Translations under genes and position numbers: made by a program
The notes under the pieces: generated by a model
Database searches by the model: none
Seen by the model: the letters and a program-made list of their open reading frames with translations, nothing else
What the model was told of the DNA's origin: nothing
Origin: Solirubrobacterales bacterium
GTDB lineage: Bacteria; Actinomycetota; Thermoleophilia; Solirubrobacterales; Solirubrobacteraceae
Direction of reading: 5' to 3'
Length of the DNA stretch: 5,194 bases
NCBI GenBank assembly: GCA_019240015.1
Contig: JAFAZB010000080.1
Coordinates: 1-5,194 of the forward strand
Part shown: positions 3,880 through 5,194 of the stretch, one piece after another
Position numbering within the stretch: the first letter of the stretch is position 1
Layout: the number at the start of each line of letters is the position of its first letter

Positions 3880-5194
3880 AGTCGTAGGCGCTGACCCCCG
3901 GCGGCAGCTGCACGGTCAGCGTCCGCTGCTCGTCGGTCGGCAGCGCGACCAGCTCGTAGAGCCGCTGGCCGCGGACCGTGACCAGCCCGTGGTGGACGTC
4001 CCGGCCGGCTTCGCGCGGGCTGACCGGACGTCCGTCCAGCAGCACCTGCGCCGCGCGCGGCACATTGCCCGCCGAGGTCAGCACCAGGTAGACGTTCTGC
4101 GCCTGGAAGCGCCCCTCGATCGCGGCGCCCGAGGCGGCCGGGGTGGCCGCCTCGGAGCTGACGTTCCAGCTGCCGCGAAGCGCGAACTCGTTCAGCATCA
4201 GGCTGCCCACCCCGGGGTAGGCGTGGGTCCCCGCCTGCAGCGGGGCCGGGAAGCCTTCGGAGCGCTGCGTGTTGAGGTAGGTCTCAGGCGTGGCCAGCTG
4301 CGCCGAGGGCATGATCGCCTGCGCGGTCATCGGCGGCGGCAGCGCCCTCGCGCCGGCTTCGTAGAGCAACTCGCGCACCGCGGCCTCGCTCTGCTTGTAG
4401 TCGCCTTCGCCGAACTGGGTGTGCCTGACCTCGCCGCGCGCGTCGATCAGATACTCGGCCGGCCAGTACTCGTTCTGGTAGGCGTTCCAGGTCCCGTACA
4501 GGTTGTCCTGCACCACCGGGTAGCGGATCCCGTCTGAGCTGATCGCCTGCGCGACGTTGCCGGCGTCCTGCTCGAAGGTGAACTCCGGGGTCTCGATCCC
4601 GACGAGCTCGAGCCCGTAGCGGTGATAGGTCGCATACAGCCCCTTCAGGAACGGCAGCGTGCGGATGCAGTTGATGCACGTGTAGGTCCAGAAGTCGAGC
4701 AGCACGACGTGGCCGCGCAGGCCGGCCAGCGACAACGGGCGATCGCCCGGGGTGTTCCACCAGCGCTGGGTCTGGGCGAACTCGGCCGCCGCTCCGAGGT
4801 CGGGCAGCGACGGCGTCTGCACCCCCGGGATCGAGACCCCCGCGCGCGCCGCGACCGGCGTCGCGTGCGCCTGGCGCTGGCGCACCGCGAACCGGGAGGC
4901 GGGTCGCAGCGCGGCGAGCCGGCGCTGCACGGCGCCGGAGCTCTCCAGCGAGCGCGTCGGATCGACCAGGAACGCGGGCAGGCTGGCGTCGCGGGCGAGC
5001 GCCTCTTCGAAGCGCACGTCGAGGTTGGTGGCCATCACCACGCCGGTCACGAGCAGCACCGCGCCGAGCGAGCGTTCGACGAGGTGGCCGCGGGCGCGCC
5101 TGCGGACCCGGTCGAGCACCGCCCGTCCACCCAGCGCATACAGGAGCATCACCGCGCCCAGCCCGACGGCATAGGAGAGCGCCACCGCCACGAT
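3866..5194 (-). CDS. dipZ: DipZ-like thiol-disulfide protein, C-terminal part (CcdA end + thioredoxin-like + C-terminal beta domain)
   Basis: The frame is open through the right edge, so the N-terminus is missing. Residues are numbered from the GTG codon at 5191. Residues 5-23 and 41-55 are two membrane helices matching the end of a CcdA/DsbD-type electron-transfer domain. A linker (about 58-130) with LESS follows. Residues 130-285 form a thioredoxin/TlpA-like domain: WNTP and LAGLRGHVVLLDFWTYTC lead into the redox pair C172-I-N-C175 (codons at 4678-4676 and 4669-4667), with the cis-proline loop YWPAEYLID at 242-250. The last 140 residues (YLNTQR, AQNVYLVLTS, VLLDGRPV, LYELVALP, FTFG end) match the beta-rich, carbohydrate-binding-module-like C-terminal domain of mycobacterial DipZ. 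In the family, electrons pass from cytosolic thioredoxin through the membrane domain to the outer CxxC, which acts on extracytoplasmic thiols. The likely location is the membrane with catalytic domains outside. Substrate unknown; promoter and start are outside the window. Confidence 0.9.
   Translation of the reverse strand: MVAVALSYAVGLGAVMLLYALGGRAVLDRVRRRARGHLVERSLGAVLLVTGVVMATNLDVRFEEALARDASLPAFLVDPTRSLESSGAVQRRLAALRPASRFAVRQRQAHATPVAARAGVSIPGVQTPSLPDLGAAAEFAQTQRWWNTPGDRPLSLAGLRGHVVLLDFWTYTCINCIRTLPFLKGLYATYHRYGLELVGIETPEFTFEQDAGNVAQAISSDGIRYPVVQDNLYGTWNAYQNEYWPAEYLIDARGEVRHTQFGEGDYKQSEAAVRELLYEAGARALPPPMTAQAIMPSAQLATPETYLNTQRSEGFPAPLQAGTHAYPGVGSLMLNEFALRGSWNVSSEAATPAASGAAIEGRFQAQNVYLVLTSAGNVPRAAQVLLDGRPVSPREAGRDVHHGLVTVRGQRLYELVALPTDEQRTLTVQLPPGVSAYDFTFG

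Noticed and set aside
3803..4537. 244-codon plus-strand frame antisense to the dipZ-like gene
   Set aside because: The opposing frame holds clear CINC and cis-proline motifs; this frame is Arg/Gly/Val-rich with no domain.

Overview
The window is very GC-rich (roughly 70% by eye) and packed with genes. Third codon positions are mostly G or C, GTG starts occur, and no Shine-Dalgarno sequence is visible at the starts that can be examined. A GTP-dependent PEP carboxykinase, a DipZ-type thiol-disulfide protein and leaderless promoters of the form TANNNT-6/7 nt-start codon together suggest a high-GC actinobacterium. Thermoleophilia (Solirubrobacterales or Gaiellales) is my best guess, but this is inferred from style and not from a marker gene. 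I see no RNA genes, mobile elements, CRISPR arrays or intrinsic terminators.

Layout: (1) 8-1825 (+) pckG, complete. (2) 1857-2660 (+), a polytopic membrane protein of about eight helices without a standard name. Its C-terminal half has the aspartate / GxGD / proline arrangement of presenilin and signal peptide peptidase-type intramembrane aspartyl proteases. (3) 2657-3220 (-), an unrecognised 187-aa protein with two CxxC knuckles (putative zinc ribbon). It meets gene 2 tail to tail on one shared CTAG. (4) 3244-3879 (+), a MobA-like nucleotidyltransferase, divergent from gene 3. (5) 3866-5194 (-), the C-terminal two thirds or so of a DipZ-like protein (end of a CcdA membrane domain, thioredoxin-like domain with CINC, beta-rich C-terminal domain). 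It overlaps gene 4 tail to tail by 14 bp and runs off the right edge.

The most informative features are regulatory. All three genes whose upstream DNA is visible (genes 2, 3 and 4) have a -10-like hexamer ending exactly 6 or 7 nt before the start codon, which predicts leaderless mRNAs. The zinc-ribbon gene and the mobA-like gene diverge from a 23-bp gap in which the two -10 hexamers share two base pairs, so their transcription should be mutually exclusive at any instant.

The genes do not form one obvious pathway. pckG is central carbon metabolism (gluconeogenesis/anaplerosis), the mobA-like gene would serve molybdenum cofactor maturation, and the dipZ-like gene extracytoplasmic thiol redox chemistry. 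The membrane protein and the zinc-ribbon protein are the two entries of unknown function and deserve the closest look.
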